This document shows positions 18,234-27,603 of a stretch of 64,000 nucleotides of DNA, piece after piece; the stretch's first letter is position 1, and each line of letters starts with the position of its first letter. The notes below the pieces were generated by a model. It did not search any database. It was not told the origin of the DNA and saw nothing but the letters and a program-made list of their open reading frames with translations. The stretch lies in NCBI RefSeq assembly GCF_018687275.1, contig NZ_CP061287.1, forward strand, positions 992,001 through 1,056,000, written 5' to 3'. Made by a program: the position numbers and the translations under genes. The stretch comes from Polynucleobacter sp. MWH-Aus1W21. Its GTDB lineage: Bacteria; Pseudomonadota; Gammaproteobacteria; Burkholderiales; Burkholderiaceae.

Positions 18234-18866
18234 CTAGTTACCTTTAAGCATTGTTTGATATGGGGCCATAGCGCCCCATACGTTTTTAAAGAGGATGGTT
18301 TGTGCTTTCTCATTGGGATGAATGCGGTCAGCTTGGAACAGGCTGATATCGGATGCAACTCCACTTAAAAAGAAAGGGAGTAGTTGCACATTCTCTTGAA
18401 CTGCTAGATTTACATAAAGATCCTTAAATTCCCGGGCGTACTCTTGACCATAGTTTGGTGGAATCTGCATTCCGAATAGAAGTACTTTTGCCCCAGCTTG
18501 CTTGCTCATTTGAATCATCTTGCGCAAATTCTTATTGGATTCTTGAATGGACAAACCGCGCAAGGCGTCATTTGCGCCAAGCTCAAGAAATACAATCCCA
18601 GGCTTTTTTTGCTCCAGTAGCTTGGAAAGTCGGGAAAGGCCGCCGGAGCTCGTTTCCCCGCTGATGCTGGCATTAAATACATTCCAGGGGCTGCCTTGTT
18701 TGTGAAGCTGATCTTCCATTAACTTAACCCAGCCTGTTCCACGTACCAGTCCGTATTCTGCAGATAGGCTATCGCCCATTACCAAAATGGTCTGGTTTGT
18801 CTGGGCTAAGGTGCCGAATGAAATAAACAGGCAAAATAGAGCAATAGCCGACGTTAGGGCTTTCAT
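18234..18866 (-). CDS. tesA: GDSL esterase / lysophospholipase TesA-like
   Basis: A secreted SGNH hydrolase of 210 residues. It has a signal peptide (first 22 residues, ending near LAQ), block I GDSLSAEYG with the nucleophile serine, GANDALRG (block III), and the DxxH motif DRIHPNE near the end. E. coli TesA is a periplasmic thioesterase/lysophospholipase. The frame is open 13 codons further upstream, but the ATG at 18866 gives a proper signal peptide and has a GAG site. It is divergent from the ybbA-type ATPase gene, the same arrangement as tesA/ybbA in E. coli. Confidence 0.85.
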   Translation of the reverse strand: MKALTSAIALFCLFISFGTLAQTNQTILVMGDSLSAEYGLVRGTGWVKLMEDQLHKQGSPWNVFNASISGETSSGGLSRLSKLLEQKKPGIVFLELGANDALRGLSIQESNKNLRKMIQMSKQAGAKVLLFGMQIPPNYGQEYAREFKDLYVNLAVQENVQLLPFFLSGVASDISLFQADRIHPNEKAQTILFKNVWGAMAPYQTMLKGN

Positions 18867-18907
18867 TTTTTTACTCAAGAAGCTCCACCCAATATATCGA
18901 TTCATTT

Positions 18908-19582
18908 ATGAGTAACCCAGTAAAGGTCCTTAGTGCGATACATCTAGGTAAACAAGTTTTATCTAGCGATGGATCGCTAACTATTTTGCACGACATTAGC
19001 TTTGATGTCTTTCAGGGTGAGAGTGTTGCAATAACAGGGGCATCCGGCTCTGGTAAGAGCACTTTACTTAGTCTTTTGGCTGGTTTAGATATTCCTTCTA
19101 GCGGTTATGTTGAACTAGTCTCGCAAAACCTCAGTGAATTGGATGAGGATGGTAGGGCGCTATTAAGGGGTAAAAAGGTTGGGTTTGTATTTCAATCATT
19201 TCAATTGCTTCCGCATCTAACGGCGCTTGAAAATGTGATGCTGCCTGCCGAGCTCAATGGTCTGGATATGCCTAAAGAAAATGCTATGCATTGGTTAGAG
19301 CAAGTAGGCTTACAGGAGCGCGCCAACCATTTCCCTAAAACCCTATCCGGTGGTGAGCAGCAGCGAGTTGCACTGGCCAGGGCTTTCATCATGAAGCCCG
19401 CCATCCTATTTGCAGATGAACCAACTGGCAGCCTGGACGAGGCCAGCGGAAATAGGGTGATTGAGCTCCTTTTTGAGCTAAATCAGGCCAATAATTCGAC
19501 CCTTATTTTGGTTACCCACGACCAGGCCTTGGCTGACCGGTGCCAGCGGCAACTGCACCTTCAGGGCGGTCGCTTACTGTAG
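18908..19582 (+). CDS. ybbA: ABC transporter ATP-binding protein, YbbA/LolD type
   Basis: An ATPase subunit of 224 residues with Walker A GASGSGKST, signature LSGGEQQ, Walker B ILFADEPTG and a switch histidine (LVTHD). It belongs to the MacB/LolD/YbbA group, which normally pairs with an FtsX-like permease such as YbbP. No permease gene adjoins it: purL follows after 21 bases. The partner must be encoded elsewhere or lost. The position divergent from tesA supports the ybbA name rather than lolD. Confidence 0.8.
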   Translation: MSNPVKVLSAIHLGKQVLSSDGSLTILHDISFDVFQGESVAITGASGSGKSTLLSLLAGLDIPSSGYVELVSQNLSELDEDGRALLRGKKVGFVFQSFQLLPHLTALENVMLPAELNGLDMPKENAMHWLEQVGLQERANHFPKTLSGGEQQRVALARAFIMKPAILFADEPTGSLDEASGNRVIELLFELNQANNSTLILVTHDQALADRCQRQLHLQGGRLL

Positions 19583-19591
19583 GCAAAACCT

Positions 19592-19597
19592 TATAAT
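19592..19597 (+). promoter_or_regulatory. purL: -10 hexamer directly before purL
   Basis: A perfect TATAAT ends 6 bases before the purL ATG, which would place the transcription start at the A of the start codon. No convincing -35 was found. purL could also be read from the ybbA transcript, with AGGG too close to the ATG to serve as a normal ribosome binding site. Confidence 0.4.
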
Positions 19598-19603
19598 CTA
19601 GGG

Positions 19604-22600
19604 ATGTCTTTTTTCCACTTTTTGCCCGGCGCAGACGCGCTTTCCCCCTTCCGCCAACAGCGACTTTTAGTGTCTTTGGCCGCCCAAGGGGTTGATCTTG
19701 AGTCTATAGAGGCTCAATACCTTCATTTTATTTGGTCTGAGGCTGAGTTAGGCTCCAGGAACCAGGAAGTCATGGCAAGCCTATTGACCTACGGTCAGCC
19801 ATTTCAATCCAAAATAAACCCAGGTAAATCCTGGTTTGGAAAAGGCAAAACAGAGGATCAATGTGCGATTGTTATCCCTAGGTTTGGAACTGTTTCACCT
19901 TGGGCTAGTAAGGCAACTGATATTGCTCGTCAATGCGGATTAGATGTTCTGCGACTTGAGCGCGGTGTTCAGTTTTCATGGAAGAGCAAAAAGACGCTAA
20001 CTCCAGAACAGAAACAATTGGTGTTAGCTGCGGTCCACGACAGAATGACTGAAGCGGTTATCGATTCAACCGATGCGGCTAACGCCTTATATCAATCTTT
20101 AGAAGACAAGCCTTTAGCACGCATTCCAGTGATGACTGAGGGCAGGGCAGCTCTTGATAAGGCAAATCAAGAATTAGGTCTTGCCTTATCTGATGATGAG
20201 GTTGTTTATCTTGCAGAAAGTTTTACTCGTCTTCAGCGCAATCCATCTGATGTTGAGTTGATCATGTTTGCTCAAGCAAATAGCGAGCATTGCCGTCACA
20301 AGATCTTTAATTCAAGCTGGACAATTGATGGCGATGATCAAGAGCGCTCATTGTTCGCCATGATTCGCAATACTCATCAACTGCACCCAGAGGGCACGAT
20401 TGTTGCCTACTCCGATAACTCTGCAGTAATGGCTGGATGTGATGCGGAGACTTGGGTTCCCCAGGGTAAAGATCATCGCTATCAAAAAGATACGCGCCTA
20501 GTTCATACCTTAATGAAGGTTGAGACCCATAACCATCCCACAGCAATTGCGCCATTCCCTGGTGCTTCAACTGGTGCTGGCGGAGAGATTCGCGATGAGG
20601 GCGCAACCGGAGTTGGTGGTCGCCCTAAAGCAGGACTTACTGGATTCTCTGTTTCGAATTTAAATATTCCAGGCACAGATCTTCCGTGGGAAGCTGAGAA
20701 ATATGGCAAGCCAGAGCGTATTGCCACGCCATTACAAATTATGATTGATGGTCCCTTAGGTGGCGCTGCATTTAACAATGAGTTTGGGAGGCCGATCTTA
20801 GGCGGCTATTTCCGCGTGTTTGAGCAGACCTTGGATGGAACTCGCCGCGGTTATCACAAGCCCATCATGATTGCTGGTGGCATTGGTAGTATCGATTCAA
20901 TTCACACTGACAAAAAAGCAATTCAAGCTGGTCATTTGCTCATTCAACTTGGCGGCCCTGGAATGCGAATTGGCATGGGCGGCGCTACTGGTAGCTCTGT
21001 TTCCACAGGCACCAATACTGCAGATTTAGATTTTGATTCAGTGCAACGCGGCAATCCAGAGATGGAGCGCAGGGCACAAGAAGTTATTAATGCTTGCCGT
21101 GCACTTGGCGATCTCAATCCGATTGTTTCCATTCATGATGTAGGCGCAGGCGGATTATCTAATGCCTTCCCAGAGTTAGCGGATGGCGCAGGTCTTGGAG
21201 CTGCTTTTAAACTCCGTAGCGTACCTCTTGAAGAAAGCGGCATGAGCCCTGCGGAGATTTGGTGTAACGAATCTCAAGAGCGTTATGTTTTAGCAATTGA
21301 TGCAAAAGATTTAGAGTTGTTTAAATCATTTTGTGAGCGTGAGCGCTGTCCATTTGCGGTCGTTGGAGAGGCCACCTCTGAACGTCAATTAACACTGAGT
21401 GACTCTAAGCAGGCAGCCGGTGCTGACGCCGCTTCACCAATTGATATGCCTATGGAGGTATTGTTAGGTAAGCCTCCGAAGATGCATCGAGACGTTAAAC
21501 GAGTTGTGCAAGAATTTAAAGAGTTGGATGTAACCGATGCTGATCTAGCCCAATCTATTGCATGGGTCTTGCAGCAACCAACAGTAGCAAGCAAGTCCTT
21601 TTTAATTACGATTGGCGATAGAACTGTTGGCGGCCTTAATGCTCGCGATCAGTTTGTCGGTCCATGGCAGGTTCCTGTTGCTGACTGTGCTGTCACGATG
21701 ATGGATTACAGGGGCTACCGTGGTGAAGCCATGTCTATGGGCGAAAGAACACCATTGGCAGTTATCGATGCTCCAGCAGCAGCTCGTATGGCTGTTGGTG
21801 AGGCCGTCACAAATCTGTTGGCTGCAGATATTGCAAATCTTCAAGGTGTGAAGCTCTCGGCAAACTGGATGGCAGCATGTGGAGCCCCTGGCGAAGATGC
21901 CAAGCTTTATGACTCAGTTAAAGCCATTGGCATGGAGTTGTGTCCCGCTCTTGGAATCTCTATTCCAGTAGGAAAAGATTCGTTATCGATGTCAACTGCA
22001 TGGCAAGATGGCAACGAGGCTAAAAAAGTAGTTGCTCCAGTCTCCTTAATTATTTCCGCCTTTTCATCAGTGCAGGATGCTCGCAAGACATCAACTCCAC
22101 TTCTGCAATTGAAAGATCAAGACGGATCTGCTTTGGAGACAGAACTTATTTTGATTGACTTAGGTCGCGGCAAAAATCGCATGGCCGGCAGCATCTTGGC
22201 TCAAGTTCTGGATCAGTCAGGAAATACAGCTCCTGATGTTGACCACCCAGAAGACCTCAAATCTTTAGCTTCTGCAATCATTGAGCTCCGCAAAGAAGGT
22301 AAGTTATTGGCCTATCATGACCGGTCTGATGGCGGATTACTTGCTTGCGTTGCAGAGATGGCTTTTGCTTCTCATTGCGGCATCTCCATGAACGTGGATA
22401 TGATTGCCATGGATGCAGGGCAGGAGCCAGATTACGGTGATGCCAAGAATTGGGCTCAACAAGTTTCGGGTCGCCGTCATGAGCAAACTATGCGCGCTTT
22501 ATTTAATGAAGAACTTGGTGCCGTTATCCAGGTTCGAAAAGAAGATCGTGACGCTGTATTTGCCACTCTCAGAAAATTAGGTCTTAGTGCATTTAGTCAT

Positions 22601-23641
22601 GTAATAGGTAAACCAAATACTAATGGACGCATTGAGATCTGGCGCGATGCTAAGAATATTTTTGCTGAGCCGCGTGAAGTGCTCCAAAAAATGTGGGCCA
22701 ACACTAGCTATCAGATTGCACGCTTGCGTGACAACCCAGCATGTGCCGATAGTGAATTTGCTCTCTTAGACAATATCGCAGATCCAGGCATGAGCCCTAA
22801 ACTCACATTCAATGCATCTGAAGATATCGCAGCACCTTTCATTGCTAAAAATTTGCGTCCTAAGGTCGCCATCTTACGAGAGCAGGGTGTGAATTCTCAT
22901 GTAGAAATGGCTTACTCAGTCAATTGGGCTGGATTTGATAGCTATGACGTCCATATGTCCGACTTACTTAGCGGTAAAGCAAAGCTCGAAGAGTTTAGAG
23001 GTTTAATTGCCTGCGGTGGCTTTAGCTATGGTGATGTGCTGGGCGCTGGCGAAGGTTGGGCGAAAACCATCCTCTTTAATCAACAGTTGCGTGATCAATT
23101 CTCCACATTCTTTAACCGTCAGGATAGTTTTGCATTGGGCGTCTGTAATGGCTGCCAAATGATGAGCAATCTGTCGGGGATTATTCCTGGTGCTGATGCA
23201 TGGCCTAAATTTACTCGTAACCAATCAGAGCAGTATGAAGCTCGCTTGGTTATGGCAGAAGTTATGCCCTCTCCATCAATCTTTACCCAAGGCATGGAAG
23301 GCAGTCAAATTCCAATTGCGATTGCACATGGTGAAGGTTATGCAAACTTTAGCCAACAAGGCAATCTAGAGCAGATTCAAAAGCAGGGGTTAGCCTCTTT
23401 CCGGTTTGTCGATCATTTAGGCATCCCTACGGAAACTTATCCTATGAATCCCAATGGGTCTCCCGGCGGCTTAACAGGCGTTACGACATCAGATGGACGC
23501 TTCATGGTAATGATGCCGCATCCAGAGCGTGTATTTAGGGCTGCGCAGATGAGTTGGTGCCCGCCGGAATGGTTGGATACCCCTGATGGCGCCAGCCCAT
23601 GGTTACGCCTTTTCCGTAATGCTCGTCGTTGGGCTAAATAA
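19604..23641 (+). CDS. purL: Phosphoribosylformylglycinamidine synthase (single-chain)
   Basis: The large form of FGAM synthase, 1345 residues, for the fourth step of purine synthesis. It has an N-terminal PurS-like part, two AIRS-type ATP-binding halves (HNHPTAIAPFPGAST and DARKT regions) and a C-terminal class I glutaminase domain. The glutaminase nucleophile is C1181 in GVCNGCQ, with the histidine in HGEGY and HPERVFR near the end. The ATG is 7 bases after a TATAAT. A spermidine-synthase-like gene follows after 11 bases. Confidence 0.97.
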   Translation: MSFFHFLPGADALSPFRQQRLLVSLAAQGVDLESIEAQYLHFIWSEAELGSRNQEVMASLLTYGQPFQSKINPGKSWFGKGKTEDQCAIVIPRFGTVSPWASKATDIARQCGLDVLRLERGVQFSWKSKKTLTPEQKQLVLAAVHDRMTEAVIDSTDAANALYQSLEDKPLARIPVMTEGRAALDKANQELGLALSDDEVVYLAESFTRLQRNPSDVELIMFAQANSEHCRHKIFNSSWTIDGDDQERSLFAMIRNTHQLHPEGTIVAYSDNSAVMAGCDAETWVPQGKDHRYQKDTRLVHTLMKVETHNHPTAIAPFPGASTGAGGEIRDEGATGVGGRPKAGLTGFSVSNLNIPGTDLPWEAEKYGKPERIATPLQIMIDGPLGGAAFNNEFGRPILGGYFRVFEQTLDGTRRGYHKPIMIAGGIGSIDSIHTDKKAIQAGHLLIQLGGPGMRIGMGGATGSSVSTGTNTADLDFDSVQRGNPEMERRAQEVINACRALGDLNPIVSIHDVGAGGLSNAFPELADGAGLGAAFKLRSVPLEESGMSPAEIWCNESQERYVLAIDAKDLELFKSFCERERCPFAVVGEATSERQLTLSDSKQAAGADAASPIDMPMEVLLGKPPKMHRDVKRVVQEFKELDVTDADLAQSIAWVLQQPTVASKSFLITIGDRTVGGLNARDQFVGPWQVPVADCAVTMMDYRGYRGEAMSMGERTPLAVIDAPAAARMAVGEAVTNLLAADIANLQGVKLSANWMAACGAPGEDAKLYDSVKAIGMELCPALGISIPVGKDSLSMSTAWQDGNEAKKVVAPVSLIISAFSSVQDARKTSTPLLQLKDQDGSALETELILIDLGRGKNRMAGSILAQVLDQSGNTAPDVDHPEDLKSLASAIIELRKEGKLLAYHDRSDGGLLACVAEMAFASHCGISMNVDMIAMDAGQEPDYGDAKNWAQQVSGRRHEQTMRALFNEELGAVIQVRKEDRDAVFATLRKLGLSAFSHVIGKPNTNGRIEIWRDAKNIFAEPREVLQKMWANTSYQIARLRDNPACADSEFALLDNIADPGMSPKLTFNASEDIAAPFIAKNLRPKVAILREQGVNSHVEMAYSVNWAGFDSYDVHMSDLLSGKAKLEEFRGLIACGGFSYGDVLGAGEGWAKTILFNQQLRDQFSTFFNRQDSFALGVCNGCQMMSNLSGIIPGADAWPKFTRNQSEQYEARLVMAEVMPSPSIFTQGMEGSQIPIAIAHGEGYANFSQQGNLEQIQKQGLASFRFVDHLGIPTETYPMNPNGSPGGLTGVTTSDGRFMVMMPHPERVFRAAQMSWCPPEWLDTPDGASPWLRLFRNARRWAK

Positions 23642-23652
23642 TCTTTCTATAG

Positions 23653-24408
23653 ATGGAACCAGTTACATTTTCTGAAAGCGGTGGCATACGCTACCTTCAC
23701 TTTGGGACTGAATTGATTCAAGGGGCTATGCGCTTGCGCGATCCCGATGAGATTTATCTTGAGTACAACCAGCAAATGATGGCTTGGCTATTGTTTTTGG
23801 AAACTAAGCCAGGGATGCGGGTTGCGCAGTTGGGTTTAGGTACTGGTGCATTGACCAAATTTCAGCATCGTTATTGTCCAGCAGTGAAGACGACGGTTGT
23901 AGAGTTAAATCCTGCAGTAATAGTCTCTGCCAGGTCGATGTTTTTTACGCCAGATGACGATCGTAAATTGGAAACACTTCAAATTGATGCGAAACAGTTT
24001 GTGAAAGATAAAAAATACCGAGGCCTATTTGATGCTGTACAAGTGGATTTATATGATGCAATATGCGATGGACCTGCGGCGAGCTCTTTAGAATTTTATA
24101 AAGGATGCTTCAACGTCCTTAAGGGTCCCGGTGTAATGACAGTCAACCTATTCTCACGACATAAAAGTTTTGAGGTGAATTTAAAGAACATCTGCGAAGC
24201 CTTTGATAATAGAGTGCTCCTGTTTCCAGAGTCACATGATTGCAATGTCGTCGCAATTGCTTTTAAGGGCCCACAGCTAGAGGCGGAATGGAAAGATGTA
24301 TCCAAGCGAGCTAAGCTCATTCTTGAGAAGACAGGCTTGCCTACTAATAAATGGGTGTCCGGCATTAGTCGTGAGAATGCAAGACAGGAGTTAAAGCTTT
24401 CTATCTAA
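23653..24408 (+). CDS. Spermidine-synthase-like methyltransferase-fold protein
   Basis: A 251-residue protein of the spermine/spermidine synthase superfamily, with the nucleotide-binding motif LGLGTGALTKF (about residues 56-66), the acidic VVELNP after the next strand, and VDLYDA further on. It lacks most of the N-terminal strand domain of true SpeE, and I see no full aminopropyltransferase signature, so activity on putrescine is uncertain. It follows purL closely and ends at a bidirectional terminator. Confidence 0.75.
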   Translation: MEPVTFSESGGIRYLHFGTELIQGAMRLRDPDEIYLEYNQQMMAWLLFLETKPGMRVAQLGLGTGALTKFQHRYCPAVKTTVVELNPAVIVSARSMFFTPDDDRKLETLQIDAKQFVKDKKYRGLFDAVQVDLYDAICDGPAASSLEFYKGCFNVLKGPGVMTVNLFSRHKSFEVNLKNICEAFDNRVLLFPESHDCNVVAIAFKGPQLEAEWKDVSKRAKLILEKTGLPTNKWVSGISRENARQELKLSI

Positions 24409-24440
24409 ACCAAATTACACCAGTTGAAATTTAAGAAATC

Positions 24441-24470
24441 AAAAAAGGCGATCTATTGATCGCCTTTTTT
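24441..24470. terminator. Bidirectional intrinsic terminator between purL operon and acnB
   Basis: The stem GGCGATC / GATCGCC with a TATT loop is flanked by six A residues on the left and six T residues on the right. It can therefore stop transcription from both converging genes. Confidence 0.9.
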
Positions 24471-24508
24471 ATGACTCAACCCTTATTCAAGGCTGAGGGT
24501 TTGCTGTA

Positions 24509-27094
24509 TTAAACCGTTACAGTATCTGCAACATCACTAAATGACTTGAGCTTGTCAAAACTCATGTATTTATAGACATCACCAGCTTTAGCATCGAGTG
24601 CCTTCACTTGCTCAAGGTACTCTGCAGGAGTTGGTAAGCGACCCAGGAGGGCTGCTACAGAAGCCAATTCAGCAGAAGCCAAATATACGCGTGTATCAAT
24701 ACCCAAGCGGTTAGGGAAGTTACGTGTAGAGGTTGATACTGCTGTCGAACCCTTTCTGATCTGAGCTTGGTTACCCATGCACAGAGAGCAGCCCGGGCTT
24801 TCCATGCGAGCACCTGCCGCACCTAACATGCCATAGTAGCCTTCTTCCATTAAAACCATTGCGTCCATCTTGGTAGGAGGGGCCACCCATAAACGAGTTG
24901 GCATGTCCTTCTTGCCTTGCAACACTTGGCCAGCTGCGCGGAAGTGTCCAATATTGGTCATACATGAGCCAATAAATACCTCATCAATCTTGTCGCCAGC
25001 TACTTCAGACAGCAATTTAACGTCATCTGGGTCATTAGGACATGCAAGAATAGGTTCTTTGATTTCATCAATATTGATTTCAATGATCTCTGCATAGTCA
25101 GCATTCTCATCAGCCTTGAGAAGTTGCGGATTAGCAATCCAAGCTTCCATTGCTTTAATGCGACGACCAAGAGTGCGCTTATCTTCGTAACCATTAGCAA
25201 TCATCCACTTCATTAAAGTGATATTGGATTGCATGTACTCAATGATTGGCTCTTTATTGAGGTGAACTGTACAGCCACCAGCTGAGCGTTCAGCAGAGGC
25301 GTCTGATAATTCAAACGCTTGTTCTACTTTGAGATCAGGTAGGCCTTCAATCTCCAGAATGCGACCAGAGAAAATATTTTTCTTACCCTGTTTCTCAACA
25401 GTCAACAATCCTCTCTTAATTGCATACAAAGGAATTGCATTAACAAGATCACGCAATGTGATACCAGGCTGCATTTTGCCTTTAAATCGAACCAATACAG
25501 ACTCGGGCATGTCCAGTGGCATTACGCCAGTAGCTGCCGCAAAAGCAACTAATCCTGAACCTGCAGGGAAGGAAATACCAATTGGGAAACGGGTATGACT
25601 ATCGCCACCAGTTCCACATGTGTCTGGGAGGAGCAGACGATTCAACCAACTGTGGATAACACCGTCGCCTGGACGCAATGAAACACCGCCACGATTAGTC
25701 ATAAATGGTGGCAACTCATGTTGCGTGCGAATATCCACTGGCTTAGGGTAAGCGGAGGTATGGCAGAAAGATTGCATGACTAGATCTGAGGAGAAGCCAA
25801 GGCAAGCCAAGTCCTTCAGTTCATCACGCGTCATTGGGCCTGTTGTGTCCTGTGATCCAACGGTAGTCATGTGTGGCTCGCAGTAGGTGCCAGGGCGAAC
25901 ACCTTGACCTTCAGGCAATCCACATGCTCGACCAACCATCTTCTGTGCCAAGCTAAAACCTTTTTTATTGTCAGGAGGGCTCACTGGTACACGGAATTCA
26001 GTAGACGCTGGTAGGCCTAATGCCGCGCGAGCTTTAGCTGTAAGTCCACGACCCACGATCAATGGAATACGACCACCAGCACGCACTTCATCCAAAATCA
26101 CAGGGGATTTCAATGAGAAGCTGGTGATTTCCTGACCATTTTTAAATACTTTACCTTCGTATGGACGCAACTCAATTTCATCGCCCATGTTCATTTGTGA
26201 AACATCTAATTCAATCGGTAATGCGCCTGAATCTTCCATGGTGTTGAAGAAGATTGGAGCAATATTGGTTCCTAAGCACACGCCACCAAAACGTTTGTTT
26301 GGCACAAACGGAATGTCTTGACCTGTCCACCAGAGAACAGAGTTTGTGGCAGATTTACGAGAAGAGCCAGTACCAACAACATCGCCAACATAGGCAATTT
26401 GATTGCCTTTTTTCTGAAGGGCTGCAATCTGTTTCATTGGGCCGCGAACACCAGTTTCATCAGGCTCAATGCCGGGACGAGGATTCTTAAGCATGATCGT
26501 TGCATGCAATGGAATGTCAGGACGGCTCCATGCATCTGGTGCAGGAGAGAGGTCGTCAGTATTGGTTTCACCGGTTACCTTGAAAACGGTGAGCTTCATG
26601 CTGTCTGGTACTGCGGGGCGACTCGTAAACCACTCCGCATCTGCCCAGCTTTGCATTACTGCTTTGGCGTTTGCGTTACCTTTTTGCGCAAGTTCTTGCA
26701 CATCATTGAAGTAGTCAAACATCAAAAGTGTCTTCTTAAGAGCTTCAGCCGCCGCTGCGCCGCAAGTAGCGTCAGAGAGCAACTCCACCAATGGTTTGAT
26801 GTTGTAACCACCGAGCATTGTTCCCAATAATTCAGTGGCTTTTATGTTGGAAATTAAAGGGGACTTTTCAGCTCCTTTGGCAATTGCATCTAAAAATTCG
26901 GCCTTTACTTTTGCGGCCTCATCTACTCCAGCAGGAACGCGATTTGTAATTAAATCTACTAGCTCAGCTTCTTTACCGGCAGGTGGATTTTTTAACAATT
27001 TAACCAATTCAGCAGTTTGATCCTTGGTTAAAGGTAGGGCTGGGATGCCAAGGGCGGCACGTTCAGCAACTTGGGCGTTATAGGCTTCTAACAT
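24509..27094 (-). CDS. acnB: Aconitate hydratase B (bifunctional, 2-methylisocitrate dehydratase)
   Basis: AcnB of 861 residues, close to the 865 of E. coli. It interconverts citrate and isocitrate in the TCA cycle. It begins MLEAYNAQVAERAALGIPAL like its E. coli counterpart, with the HEAT-like domain first, then the swivel domain, then the cluster-binding core. Cluster cysteines lie in CGTGGDSHTR and in GCSLCMGNQ. I chose the ATG at 27094, which has AGGAAAC upstream; the open frame extends 20 codons further but without a site. A perfect palindrome lies 85 bases upstream. Confidence 0.96.
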   Translation of the reverse strand: MLEAYNAQVAERAALGIPALPLTKDQTAELVKLLKNPPAGKEAELVDLITNRVPAGVDEAAKVKAEFLDAIAKGAEKSPLISNIKATELLGTMLGGYNIKPLVELLSDATCGAAAAEALKKTLLMFDYFNDVQELAQKGNANAKAVMQSWADAEWFTSRPAVPDSMKLTVFKVTGETNTDDLSPAPDAWSRPDIPLHATIMLKNPRPGIEPDETGVRGPMKQIAALQKKGNQIAYVGDVVGTGSSRKSATNSVLWWTGQDIPFVPNKRFGGVCLGTNIAPIFFNTMEDSGALPIELDVSQMNMGDEIELRPYEGKVFKNGQEITSFSLKSPVILDEVRAGGRIPLIVGRGLTAKARAALGLPASTEFRVPVSPPDNKKGFSLAQKMVGRACGLPEGQGVRPGTYCEPHMTTVGSQDTTGPMTRDELKDLACLGFSSDLVMQSFCHTSAYPKPVDIRTQHELPPFMTNRGGVSLRPGDGVIHSWLNRLLLPDTCGTGGDSHTRFPIGISFPAGSGLVAFAAATGVMPLDMPESVLVRFKGKMQPGITLRDLVNAIPLYAIKRGLLTVEKQGKKNIFSGRILEIEGLPDLKVEQAFELSDASAERSAGGCTVHLNKEPIIEYMQSNITLMKWMIANGYEDKRTLGRRIKAMEAWIANPQLLKADENADYAEIIEINIDEIKEPILACPNDPDDVKLLSEVAGDKIDEVFIGSCMTNIGHFRAAGQVLQGKKDMPTRLWVAPPTKMDAMVLMEEGYYGMLGAAGARMESPGCSLCMGNQAQIRKGSTAVSTSTRNFPNRLGIDTRVYLASAELASVAALLGRLPTPAEYLEQVKALDAKAGDVYKYMSFDKLKSFSDVADTVTV

Positions 27095-27178
27095 GTTGTT
27101 TCCTATGGGATAAAGGTGGTCAATAGAACTGCCAAAAATGGGATTTTCTCCCAATTCTGTTCATTATAAATACTTATT

Positions 27179-27198
27179 AAAGTCTTATATAAGACTTT
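27179..27198. promoter_or_regulatory. Perfect 20-bp palindrome upstream of acnB, candidate operator
   Basis: AAAGTCTTATATAAGACTTT reads the same on both strands. It lies 85 bases upstream of the acnB start, in the 208-base gap between acnB and the small membrane protein gene. Its position and symmetry suggest a dimeric repressor or activator site for acnB. The central TATA could also overlap a -10 element. The regulator is unknown from this sequence. Confidence 0.55.
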
Positions 27199-27302
27199 GA
27201 ACGCTTAATTGCCCTGAAAACGTTAAATTGATGAAAAAATTAGGGTTTTTCCCCATAAATACCTTCGACTCATAAGGATTAGAGGGGCTGCATATGACTT
27301 GC

Positions 27303-27491
27303 CTATACGACCATCTCTTCTTTCAGAGCCCAAACTAACGCGACGACCCAACCGACTAGGGACCATCCCAAGAACAAATTGAGGGCAAAGATGGCGCCAG
27401 AATTAGCCCTTTTCTTGTTAAATGCAATGGCAAACGGCAAAAAATAGAATAGAGAGATTAGCGTAAGCAGAACTGCAAATAGAAGGCGCAT
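27303..27491 (-). CDS. Small membrane protein, superinfection-immunity (Imm) family
   Basis: A 62-residue protein with two membrane helices and a short loop carrying NKKRANSG. The pattern (first helix ending in YFLPFAIAF, second helix LFLGWSLVGWVVALVWAL) matches the small Imm_superinfect family, named after the T4 immunity protein but common in ordinary chromosomes. The open frame extends 33 codons upstream, but the ATG at 27491 begins just before the first helix. It lies between acnB and divergent pyrG. Its function here is unknown. Confidence 0.7.
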   Translation of the reverse strand: MRLLFAVLLTLISLFYFLPFAIAFNKKRANSGAIFALNLFLGWSLVGWVVALVWALKEEMVV

Positions 27492-27572
27492 GTGGTCTAA
27501 AAAAAGACTTATGGATAAAGGAAACTTAATATTACAGATTTTCAATTTTGTCCTGGTTGACCCCTCTGTCGT

Positions 27573-27578
27573 TATAAT
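27573..27578 (+). promoter_or_regulatory. pyrG: -10 hexamer of pyrG
   Basis: A perfect TATAAT lies 25 bases before the pyrG ATG. TTGTCC at 27548-27553 could be the -35 at a long spacing of 19 bases. It would drive pyrG-kdsA-eno-ftsB. Confidence 0.4.
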
Positions 27579-27603
27579 TACTTTTTCCAACAGAGCTTAA
27601 GCG

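Noticed and set aside
26318..26830. A 170-codon open frame on the plus strand inside acnB
   Set aside because: It is antisense to a strongly conserved gene, has a low-complexity cysteine-rich translation with no recognisable domain and no ribosome binding site.
27557..27578. TTGACC and TATAAT before pyrG as a sigma-70 promoter pair
   Set aside because: The spacing is only 10 bases, far from the usual 16-18; only the -10 hexamer was kept.
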